Of a stretch of 64,000 nucleotides of DNA, positions 1 through 11,089 are shown piece by piece. The stretch covers positions 5,085,001 through 5,149,000 of the forward strand of contig NC_015510.1 in NCBI RefSeq assembly GCF_000212735.1. The letters run 5' to 3'. Each line of letters starts with the position of its first letter. Position 1 is the stretch's first letter. Both the position numbers and the translations under genes were made by a program. Source of the DNA: Haliscomenobacter hydrossis DSM 1100 (GTDB lineage Bacteria > Bacteroidota > Bacteroidia > Chitinophagales > Saprospiraceae). The notes below the pieces were generated by a model, which worked only from the letters and a program-made list of their open reading frames with translations, ran no database searches and had not been told where the DNA came from.

Positions 1-2
1 CA

Positions 3-3000
3 GATTGTACCAAAGGCAATACCAGAGTGAGCATCACTACATCTACTGGCGAAGGGGTATCGGTAAGCCAATGGCGCATCAATGGTGGTGCCTGGACCTG
101 GTCGCCAGAATTTTATGGGCTAGGCCGGGATAGTATTTTTGTAGAGGTAAGGGCTTACGATGATGTTCGCTCCTGTGTAGTTGGTAAAAAACTCTTTGTC
201 AATGAACGCTCGATTCCGGATCTTACCCAATTGGCCTTGTCACAGCAGGAGGATTGCGTGCTGGGTAATGCCCAAATTAGTACCCAAAAAACGGGTGGCG
301 AGGGTAGCATGTCCTACAAATTGAATACAGGTTCTTTTGGTGCTAATCCTGTTTTTTCCAATCTGGGTTCGGGCAATTACCTGGTCACCGTGCGGGATGG
401 CAATGCTTGTCAAGACACCATGTCGGTACGCATCACCGAGCCCGCCCTATTGGCCGTCACGACCAGCAAAGCCAATGAGAGTGATTGTACCGGGGGCAAT
501 GCCCGCATTACGGTCAGTGCCACAGGAGCTCGTGGGATCTTGAGTTACAGCCTCAATGGAGGTACACCCCAAGTCAGCAATATTTTCAACAACCTCAGCA
601 ATGGCACCTACACCGTCACTGCACAGGATGGTGCAGGTTGTACGGCCAGTAGAACGGTGACGATCAATGAAACTGGTGCGTTAATTGCCACTCCATTTAA
701 AACGGGTGAAAATGATTGTGTGCTGGGCAATACCAGCGTTGCGATCAATGTAACTGGTGCCCTCAGTACGCTGAGTTACCGCTTGAACGGTGGTATGGCC
801 CAGTCCAGCAACGTCTTTAACAACCTTGGTAATGGCAGCCATACCATCAGCGTGCAAGACGCCGGGGGCTGCTCCACCAGCACCACGGTCACGGCAAATG
901 AGTCCACGCCAATGGCCTTGGGTACTCCCCAAATCCAGTCCGTCAAATGTTATGGCGATGCCAGTGGCAGCATAGGGTTGAACCTGAGTGGTGGCGTGAC
1001 GCCTTACACCATTACCTGGAGCAATGGAGCACAAGGTGCTTTCATTCAGCATCTGCCTGCGGGACACTATACCTTTACGGTAACGGATAGCCGTGGATGT
1101 AGCGTCGCAGCTGCGGCATCGGTTCCATCACCCTCCGCTTTTCAGGTGCAGTTGAGCAACTTTGTCGACGTAGCTTGCCACAACGGCACTACTGGCGCTA
1201 TCTCCGCAGTAGTCACGGGCGGAATGAGCCCTCACACCTACCGCTGGAGCAACAATGCTACCAGCAGCAGCATTACCAACATAGCAGCTGGCAACTATGG
1301 CCTCACCGTTACGGATGCCAATGGCTGTGTAGCCACGGGCACGGGCAGCCTGGCCAATCCTGCGCCCCTGAGCCTCAGCCACCAGGTGGCCAATGACCAG
1401 GATTGTATAGCCAACAACCTCAGCATTACGGCCATTGCCAGTGGAGGTAGAGGAAATTATGCCTTTAGCCTCAATGGCGGCATTCCCCAGGCTTCAGGCT
1501 TGTTTACAGGCAAAACGACGGGGAATTATACCCTTACCCTGCAAGATGGGGCTGGGTGTAGTGCGGAGGCGTTGGTGCTGGAGCTAATCGAGGCGCAACC
1601 ATTGGGCTTGAGCCATCAATTGCTCAAAGATCAGGATTGTATCCCTAATAATGCCGAAGTAGTACCCATACCAAGTCAGGCACAAGGCTCACTTAGTTAC
1701 CTGATTGCACCATTGGGAACCAACAATTTTACCAATCTTTTAACAGCTTGGGGCTCTGGTAGCTACCTACTAAAAGCCACGGACAATCGCAATTGTACCG
1801 CTATAGATACGGTGATCATCCAGGAAGTATCTCCTCCCAGCCTGATTGCTATCGCAGACGACTCCTTGTCCTGTATCCAACCTATCGCGGTATTGACCGC
1901 AACTTCTTCCACACCACTGCAATACCAATGGCGGACGGCTAATGGCACAATTTTATCGGACAATCACACGGTAAGTGTAGACAAACCTGGGGCCTATATC
2001 CTCATTCTCACCAACAATCATGCTTGTATAGCCTATGATACCGTACAGATTGTGTCCCTAATCCCCTTGGGCATCCGTGTCGATACTTTCCCCAGCACTC
2101 GTTGCGATTCGGCCAACGCTCAACTGCGCATCCGAGTGAGCAACCCAGGCTCCTGGTTGTACCGCATCGACAGCACGGCTTGGGATACCAGTGCTACTTT
2201 TACGCATTTGGCGGCGGGTACTTATCAGTTGTCGATTGCTTCGGCACTTGATACTACTTGCGTGCTGGATACTTTGGTACGAATCGGCAGTCGGGAAACC
2301 TGCATGGAAATTTGTGCAGGCGACTCCATCCTGATCGGAAAACCCGGCCTCAATCCCTGGTGTATGAAATGGTTGCCCGAGGATGGCCTCAGCAACCCGG
2401 ATAGTTCCTACACCTGGGTCAAACCGACGAATAGCACCAGGTACCGCCTGATCATCACCGATGACGATGGCAATATTCTGGATAGTTTGATGTACAATGT
2501 GACGATATGCCCGCAATTGAGTGTGAGTCCGTCGCAGCTGAATTTGTGTGCAGCGGATAATCCGACGTTGACGGTGATGGGGGGAGCGGGGCCTTATGTG
2601 TGGAGGAATGAAGCCGGACAAATTGTTGGCGAAGGGGCAGTGTACGCCCCTACTGAGCCTGGGTTATACACCGTTGAACAAGTAAGTAGCCTCAGCAAAG
2701 CTTCAGCGGCTTCGGCCCAGGTTAGCAAACAATTGGGCAACCAAAAGCTGCAAATTGAACCCGCATTGGCAGCTATTTGTGGGGATTCGGTGCGTTTGGC
2801 CGCAGCAGGAACATACCACAATTTTGTATGGAGGAACGCTGAAGGCCAAATTATAGGACAAGATGCGACGATTGACCTACACCAGATTGGTACCTATTCC
2901 CTCAGTGCAGAAGTGGGTGTGGGCTGTTTCATCGGCCCAGCCTTTGCCGAAATCGTGCCGGATACCTTTGCCTTTAGCGTTTACCCCGCGGCACTACAGT

Positions 3001-6000
3001 TGGAAGCGGGTCAAAACATCGACAGCCTCGATTTTGCCATCGAAAAAAGCAGTAGTAGTCATACCTATACCGCTGTAAAAGCGAACGGATATCAGATCAA
3101 TGCTAAAGTAAATGTAGGTTGTACACTTTATTGTGATAATCTATATCTGACCCACCAGGATCGCGAACTACCTGGAACTCCCAACTCTTGCGGTCAACAG
3201 ATAGAAAGAACCTGGACCATACGCGATGCCTGTGGCAATAAAGCTACCGCCATCCAGTTGATCACTTTCAGCGATAGCCAAGCACCAGTTTTTGTACAGG
3301 TGCCCGAAAATGCAACCATTCCCTGCGGATTCCCCTTGCCCAATGAAGCACCTATTATTGTAGATGCTGACGACGATGCACCCAGCCTTAGTATACAATC
3401 CGAGATCACTACGGGCTCTGGATGTACCCGAATGGTAACCCGCACCTGGTTGGCGCAAGACCGCTGTGGCAATACGGCTACACATGTACAGACCATTACC
3501 TATCTGGAAGAAACTACTCCAGATCCCATTCCAGATGTTACTCCCGACTACAACTGTGGGGATAGCTTCACTTTGCCTACAATCAATTCCAGTACCTCAA
3601 AATCCAGCTTGAGTGTTGGCGAACAGATCAACGTCGCCGGATTTGTATTGGGGCTTACCCAGGTATCGGGTAGCAATGGCTCTTTTTCCGGAGAAGGGGT
3701 GGTTCAACTGCCTTTTGGCAATAAAAAAGTCCTGGTTGAGTTCAGCAACATTTCGGTGAACGATCAAGGTCAAGTATCGGCAGGTGCAATCACGGCCAAA
3801 GTGGATGAAACCCTGATCATCCCCAACAATCCTATCACCCTGGGCGATGACATCTGTAAGCCTGTGCCCCCGAAAAACGCCAAAAATGCCGACGGCTCAG
3901 GAGAGACTGGATTCAATGAGGATGGCGAATACACCAAACAGCCCCCCTATGAAGACTATCAACCCGGTGATCCTTACGATCCTCAGTACGATCCCAATGG
4001 ATTCGATGCCGAAGGCAACTACCTGGGTACCGATAGCAAATACAATGAAGCAGGCTGTAACCAGGAGGGATTGGATGAAAGTGGGCAACCTTGCGATCCC
4101 TCCGCAGGCAATACCCCCTATTTTTGGCTCAACGAAAGTGAAGAAGGCCCGGCAACCCAGGAAGGAATTGCCCTGGCCAATGAGTACCGCGACGATCTTC
4201 GCGAAATGGTAGAGCAGGCGCTTGCCGCATTAGCCACTAAACTGCAAACCGATGCGGATGCTCAAGGTGTGGTATGCAATGGCATGCGTCAGGTACTCAA
4301 TACTACTTTTGGTAGCTTGGGCTTGGGGGATCGAAGATTCGTTTTTGGTGCCAGCGACGAGTACTTCAAAGAAGGTATGTGGTTACAATTCGCCACCGAG
4401 CCCAAACCACTTGAAGTCAATCTGGATCGTGAAGGTGGGATGGTTGAACTGGAAAAGAAACACGTCGAACTCTACCATTGTGACAAAGGCCATGATTTGC
4501 TCAAGCGGGCTCATGGGATAGTGGTAGCCCTGCAATCCAAAAGTGGAATTGATGAGCTGGTCTCTTTGCTGTTGGAGAAAATCCAGCGTTTTGATGCCCA
4601 AAAAGCGGCTCAATTCACCTCAGCTGAAGCACTTTTGGCCTGGGTAAAAACAGAAATAAAAACTACGACCGATTCTCGTGCAGCCGACAAACAAAAAGCG
4701 GCCAGCAATGGAACCCCTTCCACGGGTTTTCGCTCCAAACCAGCACCCGACCGGGGCAAAAAGATGGAATTGACCGCTGGTGCCCGCCAAACCGCCAATG
4801 AACTCAGTGCCGAAGCACTGGCCGAAGCGTTAGAAATGCACAAACAAGAACTGCGCTGGCAATTGGATCAAGGCTGGGAATACATCGGAGGCATTCACCG
4901 TGCTTATTACCTTGAAGAAATCATCAAAAACCGTAAAGCCAATTGGTTTGAACCTACTGTTGAGGAAGGCGATAAAACGATGTTGATGCCTTTGGAAATT
5001 TCCAAAACCATTAATGGGCAGAAATACAATATCCTCATTGATCAAGTGCGTTTTACCCCCACTGGAGCTTCTTGCAATGCCTACTTGATTCTGGAAATCC
5101 CGGAGAGTGGACAGAAAGTGGTTTTCCGGGCAGAGAACCTCAATTTTAGTCCGGCTGGAGCCGCCTCAAATGGCCCAACTACCTTATCCCTGGGGTCAGA
5201 TGTGCGGATTCGCATCAACAACTCAGCCCAACTGATCATCAAGGGCAACGAAAGTACTTTTGTTAGTCTGGACTGCTCTGGGTTTGCGGGCATGGGGATC
5301 GCCGCCGAAATTGAATTCTGCCGAGACAAGCTCACTCCTCTGGTACCTGGTTCATTGGCAATAGACGAAGACCCCACAAAACGGGTAAAGGCCTATTTTA
5401 CGGCGGCTATGCCAAGTTGGGGCGATTACATTGCCAGCATTTCGGTAGATCCCTTTGCCATCACCGGGGCGGAAGACTACAAATGGCAAGTGACGGACGC
5501 TACACTGGACATGAGCCAAAAGCTTGATCCAACAAGTATTGTTTTCCCCAATAACTATGCTGCTAGCGCAGGTGGTTCCTGGCGGGGTTTTTACCTCAAA
5601 ACCATCAGCATGACCATCCCGCGCCAACTCAACCCTGATGGTTTGACCGTTGGTGCAGAGAACCTGATCATTGATGACCAAGGTGTGACGGGCAGTGTAT
5701 TTGTACAAAATGTCATTCCGCTGGATCGGGGCAACCTGGGCGGTTGGCGTTTCTCTATTGACGAACTCAAAGTCAATGTAGTAGCCAATCAATTCACGGG
5801 TGGTGGTTTGAAGGGTTCCTTACACATCCCGCTGTTCACTGCGGAAGGCAATACTTCTGGCACCATTACCGCAGCCGATTGTTTTGAGTACCAGGCTACT
5901 ATTGAACCTCGCAATTTATACCGTTTCAGTGTCACGCCGCGCTCCAATATGCAAGCGCCACTTTGGAAGGCAAAAGTAAGCTTGTCTACGGGCTCCGGGG

Positions 6001-9000
6001 TAGAGGTGAAACTGGAAAATAATGAATTTACAGCCATTGCCAATTTGAGTGGTAGCTTGAGTATTGATACAGAGATCAAAGCTGGTTTTGCACTCAGTGT
6101 ACCCGAAATACACTTTGAAGGGGTGCGACTTTCCAATCGCGCGCCCTATTTCAGCGCAGGAACCTGGTCACTGCCCGCTTCCATCGGCACCCAAATTGGC
6201 GGATTTGAGCTGAGTGTACTCAATGCAGGGGTGAAAGGGCAAGGAGATCGCGCTACGCTCGACTTCATCACCCGCATTGGCCTAGCTACAGACGGCGTCG
6301 ACTTGGCTGCAGAAATGGGGTTGCTCTTGCATGGCAAACTCAGTACCGATGGAGGCCGACAACTTTGGATACCCGATGGCGCCGACATTTCGGAAATTTA
6401 CGTACGCGGCGACATCAAAGACCGGGTGTTCATCGAAGGGGGCTTGAAGTTTTTTGAACAAGATGGCACCTATGGTACCGGGTTCCGTGGCATCCTCAAT
6501 GCCGACTTCAAACTCATTGGTGACAAACGTTTTGGCATCACCGCGCTGGCACAATTCGGTAAAGTTTCCGACTTCAAATACTTCTTGGTTGATGCCATGG
6601 CGCTCTTGCCTTCGCCAGGTATTGCACTGGGTCCGATTGCTATCCGAGGCTTTGGTGGCGGGGTATTCAATCGTATGACCCGACCTGCTGAGGCACAAAG
6701 CTTGGGCACAGCGGCAACAGGCTTACCCGCATTGGGGGCTTCGCTATCTGGCGTAACCTATACGCCTAGCTCATCGGCAGGTTTAGGCTTCAAAGCCGCC
6801 GTGATCCTGGCCACAACCCCCAAGGAAGAGTTGTTCAACGCTTACGTGTCCTTTGAGGCAGGTTTTAGCTCAGCGGGTTCGATTGATTACCTCGGGTTTT
6901 CAGGAATTGCCCAGATGATGGCCAAGGTCAAAACCAGCCAGATGAGCACCAAATCTGGCAATCCGAACCAGGTCATGGGTAGCGATATTGCCGCCTTTGT
7001 GGATTTGGTGTACAATTTTGACGCCAAAACGCTGGATGGCAAATGTGATGTATCCATCGTTACCCCTACCTTTTATGGAGTTGTACAGGCAGAGCTACAT
7101 TTTAGTCCGCAGAAGTGGTACATTCTGATTGGGGAGCCGAGTGCGCCGGGTGAATTCACCTTTGGCTATTACACTCGCAAGAAAAACCCAAATACCGGAC
7201 AAAAGGAAAAAGTATTCCAATCCCTTGCTAACGTAAAGGCTTACCTCATGGCAGGTAGCCAGATACCTCCACTTGGTGAACTGCCTGCCGAGGTACAGAG
7301 CATTGCTGGCGCTAGTCTACGCAGTACTGGATCGCGTTCTTCTACGGGAGGTTTTGCCTTTGGGGCCAAACTTCAGGTAGGAACAGGCGGCCCGCAAGAT
7401 TTCCTCAAAATTTTCTACGCCGAAATCGACGCTGGAGTAGGCTTCGACGTGGCGCTGCGCGACTTCGGTGCTGCCGCAACTTGCTCCAACACAGGGGGCA
7501 ACATCGGCATCAATGGTTGGTATGCCACTGGGCGCGCTTACGCCTTTGTGAAGGCCGAAGTCGGGATTTTGTTCAAAAAGAAACCCTTCCCCATTGCTTC
7601 GCTGGCGGTGGCTGCCTCGCTGCAAGCCGAATTGCCGAATCCCTTTGTAGCTACCGGGGTGATCGGTGGCCGCTACAAACTCCTGGGTGGTCTGGTGAAA
7701 GGTAAATTCAGCTTCAAATTCCAATTGGGTGAGGCCTGCGAACTGGACTGTACCGATTGCCCAGTAGATGGCCAGGAGCAAAAGGTGGAGGTCATCACCG
7801 CCCTTAGCCCAGGTGCCAATGAGGAAGGAGTGAGCCCTTTCACTGCGCCTAAAGCGGAGTTCATCGGCACGCTGGGTGGCACCATCAACCTCTACGACGA
7901 TGAGGGTAACCCCATCGATTACCGTATTGATCTGGAATCTGTGAAACTAACCAGGGCGGATGCTTCGGAAGTATTCTGCCGTCAGGTTTTGTCCAACGAT
8001 GGCCGGGAGTTGTTGTATCAACCCTTTGAAGTACTGCCTGCCAATACATCGCTGATTTTTACGGTGAAGGTCAAGTTGTACCGCAATGGCGAGTACCTCG
8101 AATCGCAGGAGAAATCGGTAAACTTCAGTACTGGGGTACTGCCCGCTAATATTGCCGCCGAAAACATCGCCGCCAGTTACCCCATTGATGGCATGCAAAA
8201 CTTTTACCGCGATGAAGTGGCCAGTGGACGAGGTTTCCTGACCCTGCAGTATGGCCGCAGCGATTTGTTCTCAAATGGCTCCCAGGTAGAGGTGCTTTTC
8301 CTCAATGCCGCAGGGGCCAAAATAACCAGTACTCCTGCCGAGTACCTGGCCTACGAGCAACGCATCAATTTTGCCATCCCCAGCGCTCAACTGGCAGGGG
8401 AGCAAAACTATACCCTGCAACTGGTGCAAAAACAGGCGGGCAAAGAATTTACCCTCTGTGCTTTGCGCTTCCGCACCAGTCGCTACGCCAAATTCTGGGA
8501 CAAAGTGGAAGCTTTCCGCCAAAGTGCAACCCAAAGCCAAACCGGGCTCAATATAGTGCTCAGTGCCGGAACGGGTGCCGAAGCATTTGATGCCCTGGAG
8601 TTGGGCAAACTGATCCAGGTAGAAGCGGCACTGGCGGGGAATGCCTGGTATGAAGCCCAAATACGCCGACATGAACGCTGGCGCAATGAGACCAACCTTA
8701 GTATTTCCCAACGCCCGGATGTACCCTTGGAAAAAACGGTACACTTTTCCTCGGGCACAACGCTGGAATATGGTGCCTTTGCTGCGGCCAAATCCGATTT
8801 TGAGGAGTTGAAAGCGCAAGCTCAACAATTGGTGCAAGAGGAAAACGAGTATTGCGGACAGTTGCACGCTTCATCCGGCTGCGAACAGGCAGGTGGCTGT
8901 GTAAATTGTCCAGAGAATCCTAATGTGACTTTATATGAGGCGGCGGCGGCGAATTGGATAGGGGCGACTGGAGGGACTTACGGAGTAAGGTTTATTTACA

Positions 9001-9068
9001 GCATACCCGGGTTGAACCAGATTACGACCAACAAATCTTTGAACATCCCTATTTCGCCACAAAACTAA
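3..9068 (+). CDS. Giant secreted SprB-repeat surface protein, 5' end outside window
   Basis: About 3021 residues are visible. The frame is open to the window edge: the codons before the GTG at 27 read DCTKGNTR, matching the DC-x-x-GN start of the following repeats, so that GTG is internal. Roughly residues 1-760 are tandem SprB-type/Ig-like repeats of about 70 residues (DCxxGN ... SYxLNGG ... G-Y-TVTVxDxxGC). Residues about 1050-1170 hold two HYR-like units (TWxxxDxCGN). An acidic D/G/P/Y linker lies near 1293-1360, followed by a helical Ala/Glu-rich stretch and a very long beta-rich region with Cys clusters near nt 7737 and 8850. No T9SS C-terminal sorting domain is visible, and the last residues are ISPQN. 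SprB repeats are known from gliding adhesins. Only 12 bp separate it from the next gene, so it probably leads an operon ending in a polymorphic toxin. Its function is unknown; adhesion or toxin display is inference. Confidence 0.85.
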   Translation, partial: DCTKGNTRVSITTSTGEGVSVSQWRINGGAWTWSPEFYGLGRDSIFVEVRAYDDVRSCVVGKKLFVNERSIPDLTQLALSQQEDCVLGNAQISTQKTGGEGSMSYKLNTGSFGANPVFSNLGSGNYLVTVRDGNACQDTMSVRITEPALLAVTTSKANESDCTGGNARITVSATGARGILSYSLNGGTPQVSNIFNNLSNGTYTVTAQDGAGCTASRTVTINETGALIATPFKTGENDCVLGNTSVAINVTGALSTLSYRLNGGMAQSSNVFNNLGNGSHTISVQDAGGCSTSTTVTANESTPMALGTPQIQSVKCYGDASGSIGLNLSGGVTPYTITWSNGAQGAFIQHLPAGHYTFTVTDSRGCSVAAAASVPSPSAFQVQLSNFVDVACHNGTTGAISAVVTGGMSPHTYRWSNNATSSSITNIAAGNYGLTVTDANGCVATGTGSLANPAPLSLSHQVANDQDCIANNLSITAIASGGRGNYAFSLNGGIPQASGLFTGKTTGNYTLTLQDGAGCSAEALVLELIEAQPLGLSHQLLKDQDCIPNNAEVVPIPSQAQGSLSYLIAPLGTNNFTNLLTAWGSGSYLLKATDNRNCTAIDTVIIQEVSPPSLIAIADDSLSCIQPIAVLTATSSTPLQYQWRTANGTILSDNHTVSVDKPGAYILILTNNHACIAYDTVQIVSLIPLGIRVDTFPSTRCDSANAQLRIRVSNPGSWLYRIDSTAWDTSATFTHLAAGTYQLSIASALDTTCVLDTLVRIGSRETCMEICAGDSILIGKPGLNPWCMKWLPEDGLSNPDSSYTWVKPTNSTRYRLIITDDDGNILDSLMYNVTICPQLSVSPSQLNLCAADNPTLTVMGGAGPYVWRNEAGQIVGEGAVYAPTEPGLYTVEQVSSLSKASAASAQVSKQLGNQKLQIEPALAAICGDSVRLAAAGTYHNFVWRNAEGQIIGQDATIDLHQIGTYSLSAEVGVGCFIGPAFAEIVPDTFAFSVYPAALQLEAGQNIDSLDFAIEKSSSSHTYTAVKANGYQINAKVNVGCTLYCDNLYLTHQDRELPGTPNSCGQQIERTWTIRDACGNKATAIQLITFSDSQAPVFVQVPENATIPCGFPLPNEAPIIVDADDDAPSLSIQSEITTGSGCTRMVTRTWLAQDRCGNTATHVQTITYLEETTPDPIPDVTPDYNCGDSFTLPTINSSTSKSSLSVGEQINVAGFVLGLTQVSGSNGSFSGEGVVQLPFGNKKVLVEFSNISVNDQGQVSAGAITAKVDETLIIPNNPITLGDDICKPVPPKNAKNADGSGETGFNEDGEYTKQPPYEDYQPGDPYDPQYDPNGFDAEGNYLGTDSKYNEAGCNQEGLDESGQPCDPSAGNTPYFWLNESEEGPATQEGIALANEYRDDLREMVEQALAALATKLQTDADAQGVVCNGMRQVLNTTFGSLGLGDRRFVFGASDEYFKEGMWLQFATEPKPLEVNLDREGGMVELEKKHVELYHCDKGHDLLKRAHGIVVALQSKSGIDELVSLLLEKIQRFDAQKAAQFTSAEALLAWVKTEIKTTTDSRAADKQKAASNGTPSTGFRSKPAPDRGKKMELTAGARQTANELSAEALAEALEMHKQELRWQLDQGWEYIGGIHRAYYLEEIIKNRKANWFEPTVEEGDKTMLMPLEISKTINGQKYNILIDQVRFTPTGASCNAYLILEIPESGQKVVFRAENLNFSPAGAASNGPTTLSLGSDVRIRINNSAQLIIKGNESTFVSLDCSGFAGMGIAAEIEFCRDKLTPLVPGSLAIDEDPTKRVKAYFTAAMPSWGDYIASISVDPFAITGAEDYKWQVTDATLDMSQKLDPTSIVFPNNYAASAGGSWRGFYLKTISMTIPRQLNPDGLTVGAENLIIDDQGVTGSVFVQNVIPLDRGNLGGWRFSIDELKVNVVANQFTGGGLKGSLHIPLFTAEGNTSGTITAADCFEYQATIEPRNLYRFSVTPRSNMQAPLWKAKVSLSTGSGVEVKLENNEFTAIANLSGSLSIDTEIKAGFALSVPEIHFEGVRLSNRAPYFSAGTWSLPASIGTQIGGFELSVLNAGVKGQGDRATLDFITRIGLATDGVDLAAEMGLLLHGKLSTDGGRQLWIPDGADISEIYVRGDIKDRVFIEGGLKFFEQDGTYGTGFRGILNADFKLIGDKRFGITALAQFGKVSDFKYFLVDAMALLPSPGIALGPIAIRGFGGGVFNRMTRPAEAQSLGTAATGLPALGASLSGVTYTPSSSAGLGFKAAVILATTPKEELFNAYVSFEAGFSSAGSIDYLGFSGIAQMMAKVKTSQMSTKSGNPNQVMGSDIAAFVDLVYNFDAKTLDGKCDVSIVTPTFYGVVQAELHFSPQKWYILIGEPSAPGEFTFGYYTRKKNPNTGQKEKVFQSLANVKAYLMAGSQIPPLGELPAEVQSIAGASLRSTGSRSSTGGFAFGAKLQVGTGGPQDFLKIFYAEIDAGVGFDVALRDFGAAATCSNTGGNIGINGWYATGRAYAFVKAEVGILFKKKPFPIASLAVAASLQAELPNPFVATGVIGGRYKLLGGLVKGKFSFKFQLGEACELDCTDCPVDGQEQKVEVITALSPGANEEGVSPFTAPKAEFIGTLGGTINLYDDEGNPIDYRIDLESVKLTRADASEVFCRQVLSNDGRELLYQPFEVLPANTSLIFTVKVKLYRNGEYLESQEKSVNFSTGVLPANIAAENIAASYPIDGMQNFYRDEVASGRGFLTLQYGRSDLFSNGSQVEVLFLNAAGAKITSTPAEYLAYEQRINFAIPSAQLAGEQNYTLQLVQKQAGKEFTLCALRFRTSRYAKFWDKVEAFRQSATQSQTGLNIVLSAGTGAEAFDALELGKLIQVEAALAGNAWYEAQIRRHERWRNETNLSISQRPDVPLEKTVHFSSGTTLEYGAFAAAKSDFEELKAQAQQLVQEENEYCGQLHASSGCEQAGGCVNCPENPNVTLYEAAAANWIGATGGTYGVRFIYSIPGLNQITTNKSLNIPISPQN

Positions 9069-9080
9069 ATCCCAGCTTGA

Positions 9081-10367
9081 ATGAATCATTTTAAAAGCGT
9101 AGTGTCTATGCTGAGTATTTGCTGTTTGTTGGACATCAAGGTTGCTGCTGATCCGATAGATACTGTATTGTCTGCTGGAAAAGTGGTTATGGTGACGCCG
9201 GAGAAATTGTTGACACAACCACAGGATTCTCTATCCGAAGATGAAATAAACCTTGTGGTCAACAACTTGGCGAACGAGGATTATTTTGGCCACCAAGTTC
9301 AGACCGATGAAGTGGCCTACTTGGTTAAGGAATCGATCGTTTTATTCGCCAATCACGGTTTTGCTGTATTTCAGTTTAAACCGTATTATTTGATGCAAAA
9401 CTTTGGAAAAGGGAAAGCCAGCCAGGAAGAGGTGATCGAATTAGTCAATGATTTGCATAACTATAGTGGCCCTTTTCTCTTTTTCCAATATTCCATGTCT
9501 ACTGCCGGGCAGATCGAGCTGGAACTGTTCATCAATTGGGCGGATACTTATCCAGAATTGGCGGATGACGACAAACAAAATCTGCATGACCTGCTTTTGT
9601 CGACCTTTATTGATGAAGCGGATGGAGTGGTCAATCGCCTAACTAAGGCAACTGCACTAGCCATTAGCCGATTCAATTTTTCGCTTTCAAATCCTCCTAA
9701 TTTCAAGATCAGCTCGACCATGCCCTCTGCTACTTATTTTAAGGGGTTGTTGGCGAAGGCCGCACTTGTGACTCAGTTTCAAACTTTTTCTAAGGTAGCC
9801 GAGCAAAAAACGAATGTATCGATCTATTTCTATGTATTCAATTCACCCTGGTTGTACTTTAATGTGAAAGGTGTGATCGATGGTGACGGTAAAAAAGGAG
9901 TTACTAGGCTTTTTAAAAACAAGGCAGAACTCCTCGATAATAACCATATTACTCCATACAATGAAATTCCGCTTACGGACGCAGATGCAATCTTCAAAAC
10001 AGGTAAATACCTTTTATCAATAGGGATTGCTGACATTTACATCGATCCTAGCCATAATTATTTGGCAAATGGTAAATCCATTGCTGATGCTAAACAACAG
10101 CCAGATCCACAATTTCAAAAATTTGCATCCATTGAAGCTATTCAAACCATAATCCATGAATGTTTTGCACATGGACTAAAATATTTGAATAATGCCAACG
10201 TAGAGGGTGACTTAAAAGCCGAACATAAGGCTTATCATGGCGCTGCGACTCCTTACTCTCCGGGCTCATGGGAGGTACTGCAAGAAAGAAGCAGTGACCG
10301 TTACAAAAATTCACCTATGTTATCTGTGTTATTGCAGTTAATAAAAATACACGGATACAAACTTTAA
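9081..10367 (+). CDS. Secreted protein of unknown function with an HExxxH motif
   Basis: This 428-aa protein starts with a probable signal peptide (hydrophobic VVSMLSICCLL core, likely cleavage near AADP). I do not recognise the family. Near the C-terminus (nt about 10150-10190) is IIHECFAHGLKYL, an HExxxH arrangement, followed by a second acidic/His patch (AEHKAYHG). This resembles a metal-binding site but has one residue more than the classic HExxH zincin motif, so peptidase activity is not established. It lies 12 bp after the giant SprB-repeat gene and 4 bp before a lipoprotein gene, so co-transcription and probably joint function with the downstream toxin are likely. The ATG at 9081 is the first good start and gives a sensible signal peptide. 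Confidence 0.7.
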   Translation: MNHFKSVVSMLSICCLLDIKVAADPIDTVLSAGKVVMVTPEKLLTQPQDSLSEDEINLVVNNLANEDYFGHQVQTDEVAYLVKESIVLFANHGFAVFQFKPYYLMQNFGKGKASQEEVIELVNDLHNYSGPFLFFQYSMSTAGQIELELFINWADTYPELADDDKQNLHDLLLSTFIDEADGVVNRLTKATALAISRFNFSLSNPPNFKISSTMPSATYFKGLLAKAALVTQFQTFSKVAEQKTNVSIYFYVFNSPWLYFNVKGVIDGDGKKGVTRLFKNKAELLDNNHITPYNEIPLTDADAIFKTGKYLLSIGIADIYIDPSHNYLANGKSIADAKQQPDPQFQKFASIEAIQTIIHECFAHGLKYLNNANVEGDLKAEHKAYHGAATPYSPGSWEVLQERSSDRYKNSPMLSVLLQLIKIHGYKL

Positions 10368-10371
10368 TGTC

Positions 10372-11067
10372 ATGAAAAACATGCTTTTATACGCTTGGCT
10401 GCTTTTTTTGCTCGGTTGCGATCATTCTGCGCCTTGCGAGCCAGCATTTTTCAGTACCTCGACAGAATTAGTGAAAAATGGATTACTTGCGCTTGAACCC
10501 AAGCAACAAAAAATAGGGGAGACCTCTTACTGTGGTTTTGACATGAGCATCAATTTGTTATGCGACTTCAAAATCGACCCCAATTTTTACCCTACACACA
10601 CCTTTCGAGGCTTCATCTATCTGGATGCAAAGGGCAAACTCGTGCAGTATATTCCCTTCAACTCAAAGTCAAAAAGCTACCCTTTATTTGATTTTAGTAC
10701 AAAAAAGGGCGAAAGTTACACTACAACCTGGATAGGTGATTTTTTTCAAACCAAGACCAAACAGATGGTTGTAAAAAACATCCCTTGCCAGGTTACCCTG
10801 CGCGACAAGTTCACGGTTGTAGACTCCACTACCCAAAAAATAGATACGATCTATTCCTTCCACTTTAAGCATTTGAAGTTAGTCACCAATGAATATGACG
10901 AAGAAGAATTGGTGCTATTAACCAGTATCCGCAGAGGCATTGTAGGAATGTATCACTCCCTTCGAGGCGATGATTATGAAGGAATATTTTGCTGGAGGGG
11001 TAACATCCATCGCGAACGGCTAGACTCCACCAAAGTGGATTTTTTGAAAAACCTATTCCTGGAATAA
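10372..11067 (+). CDS. Predicted lipoprotein, unknown function
   Basis: This 231-aa protein has a clear lipoprotein signal: MKNMLLYAWLLFLLGC, with lipobox LLGC and Cys16 as the acylated residue. It should be anchored in the outer or inner membrane facing the periplasm or the surface. The rest is a beta-rich sequence that I cannot assign to a family. It starts 4 bp after the preceding stop and ends 22 bp before the Hint-nuclease toxin gene. That tight spacing suggests one transcript and a possible role in anchoring or exporting the toxin, but this is inference from position only. Confidence 0.7.
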   Translation: MKNMLLYAWLLFLLGCDHSAPCEPAFFSTSTELVKNGLLALEPKQQKIGETSYCGFDMSINLLCDFKIDPNFYPTHTFRGFIYLDAKGKLVQYIPFNSKSKSYPLFDFSTKKGESYTTTWIGDFFQTKTKQMVVKNIPCQVTLRDKFTVVDSTTQKIDTIYSFHFKHLKLVTNEYDEEELVLLTSIRRGIVGMYHSLRGDDYEGIFCWRGNIHRERLDSTKVDFLKNLFLE

Positions 11068-11089
11068 AAATTGCTGAATCCTAAAGTGA

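Noticed and set aside
27-27. GTG at 27 as the start of the giant protein
   Set aside because: The codons before it continue the repeat pattern (DCTKGN), so the gene begins outside the window.
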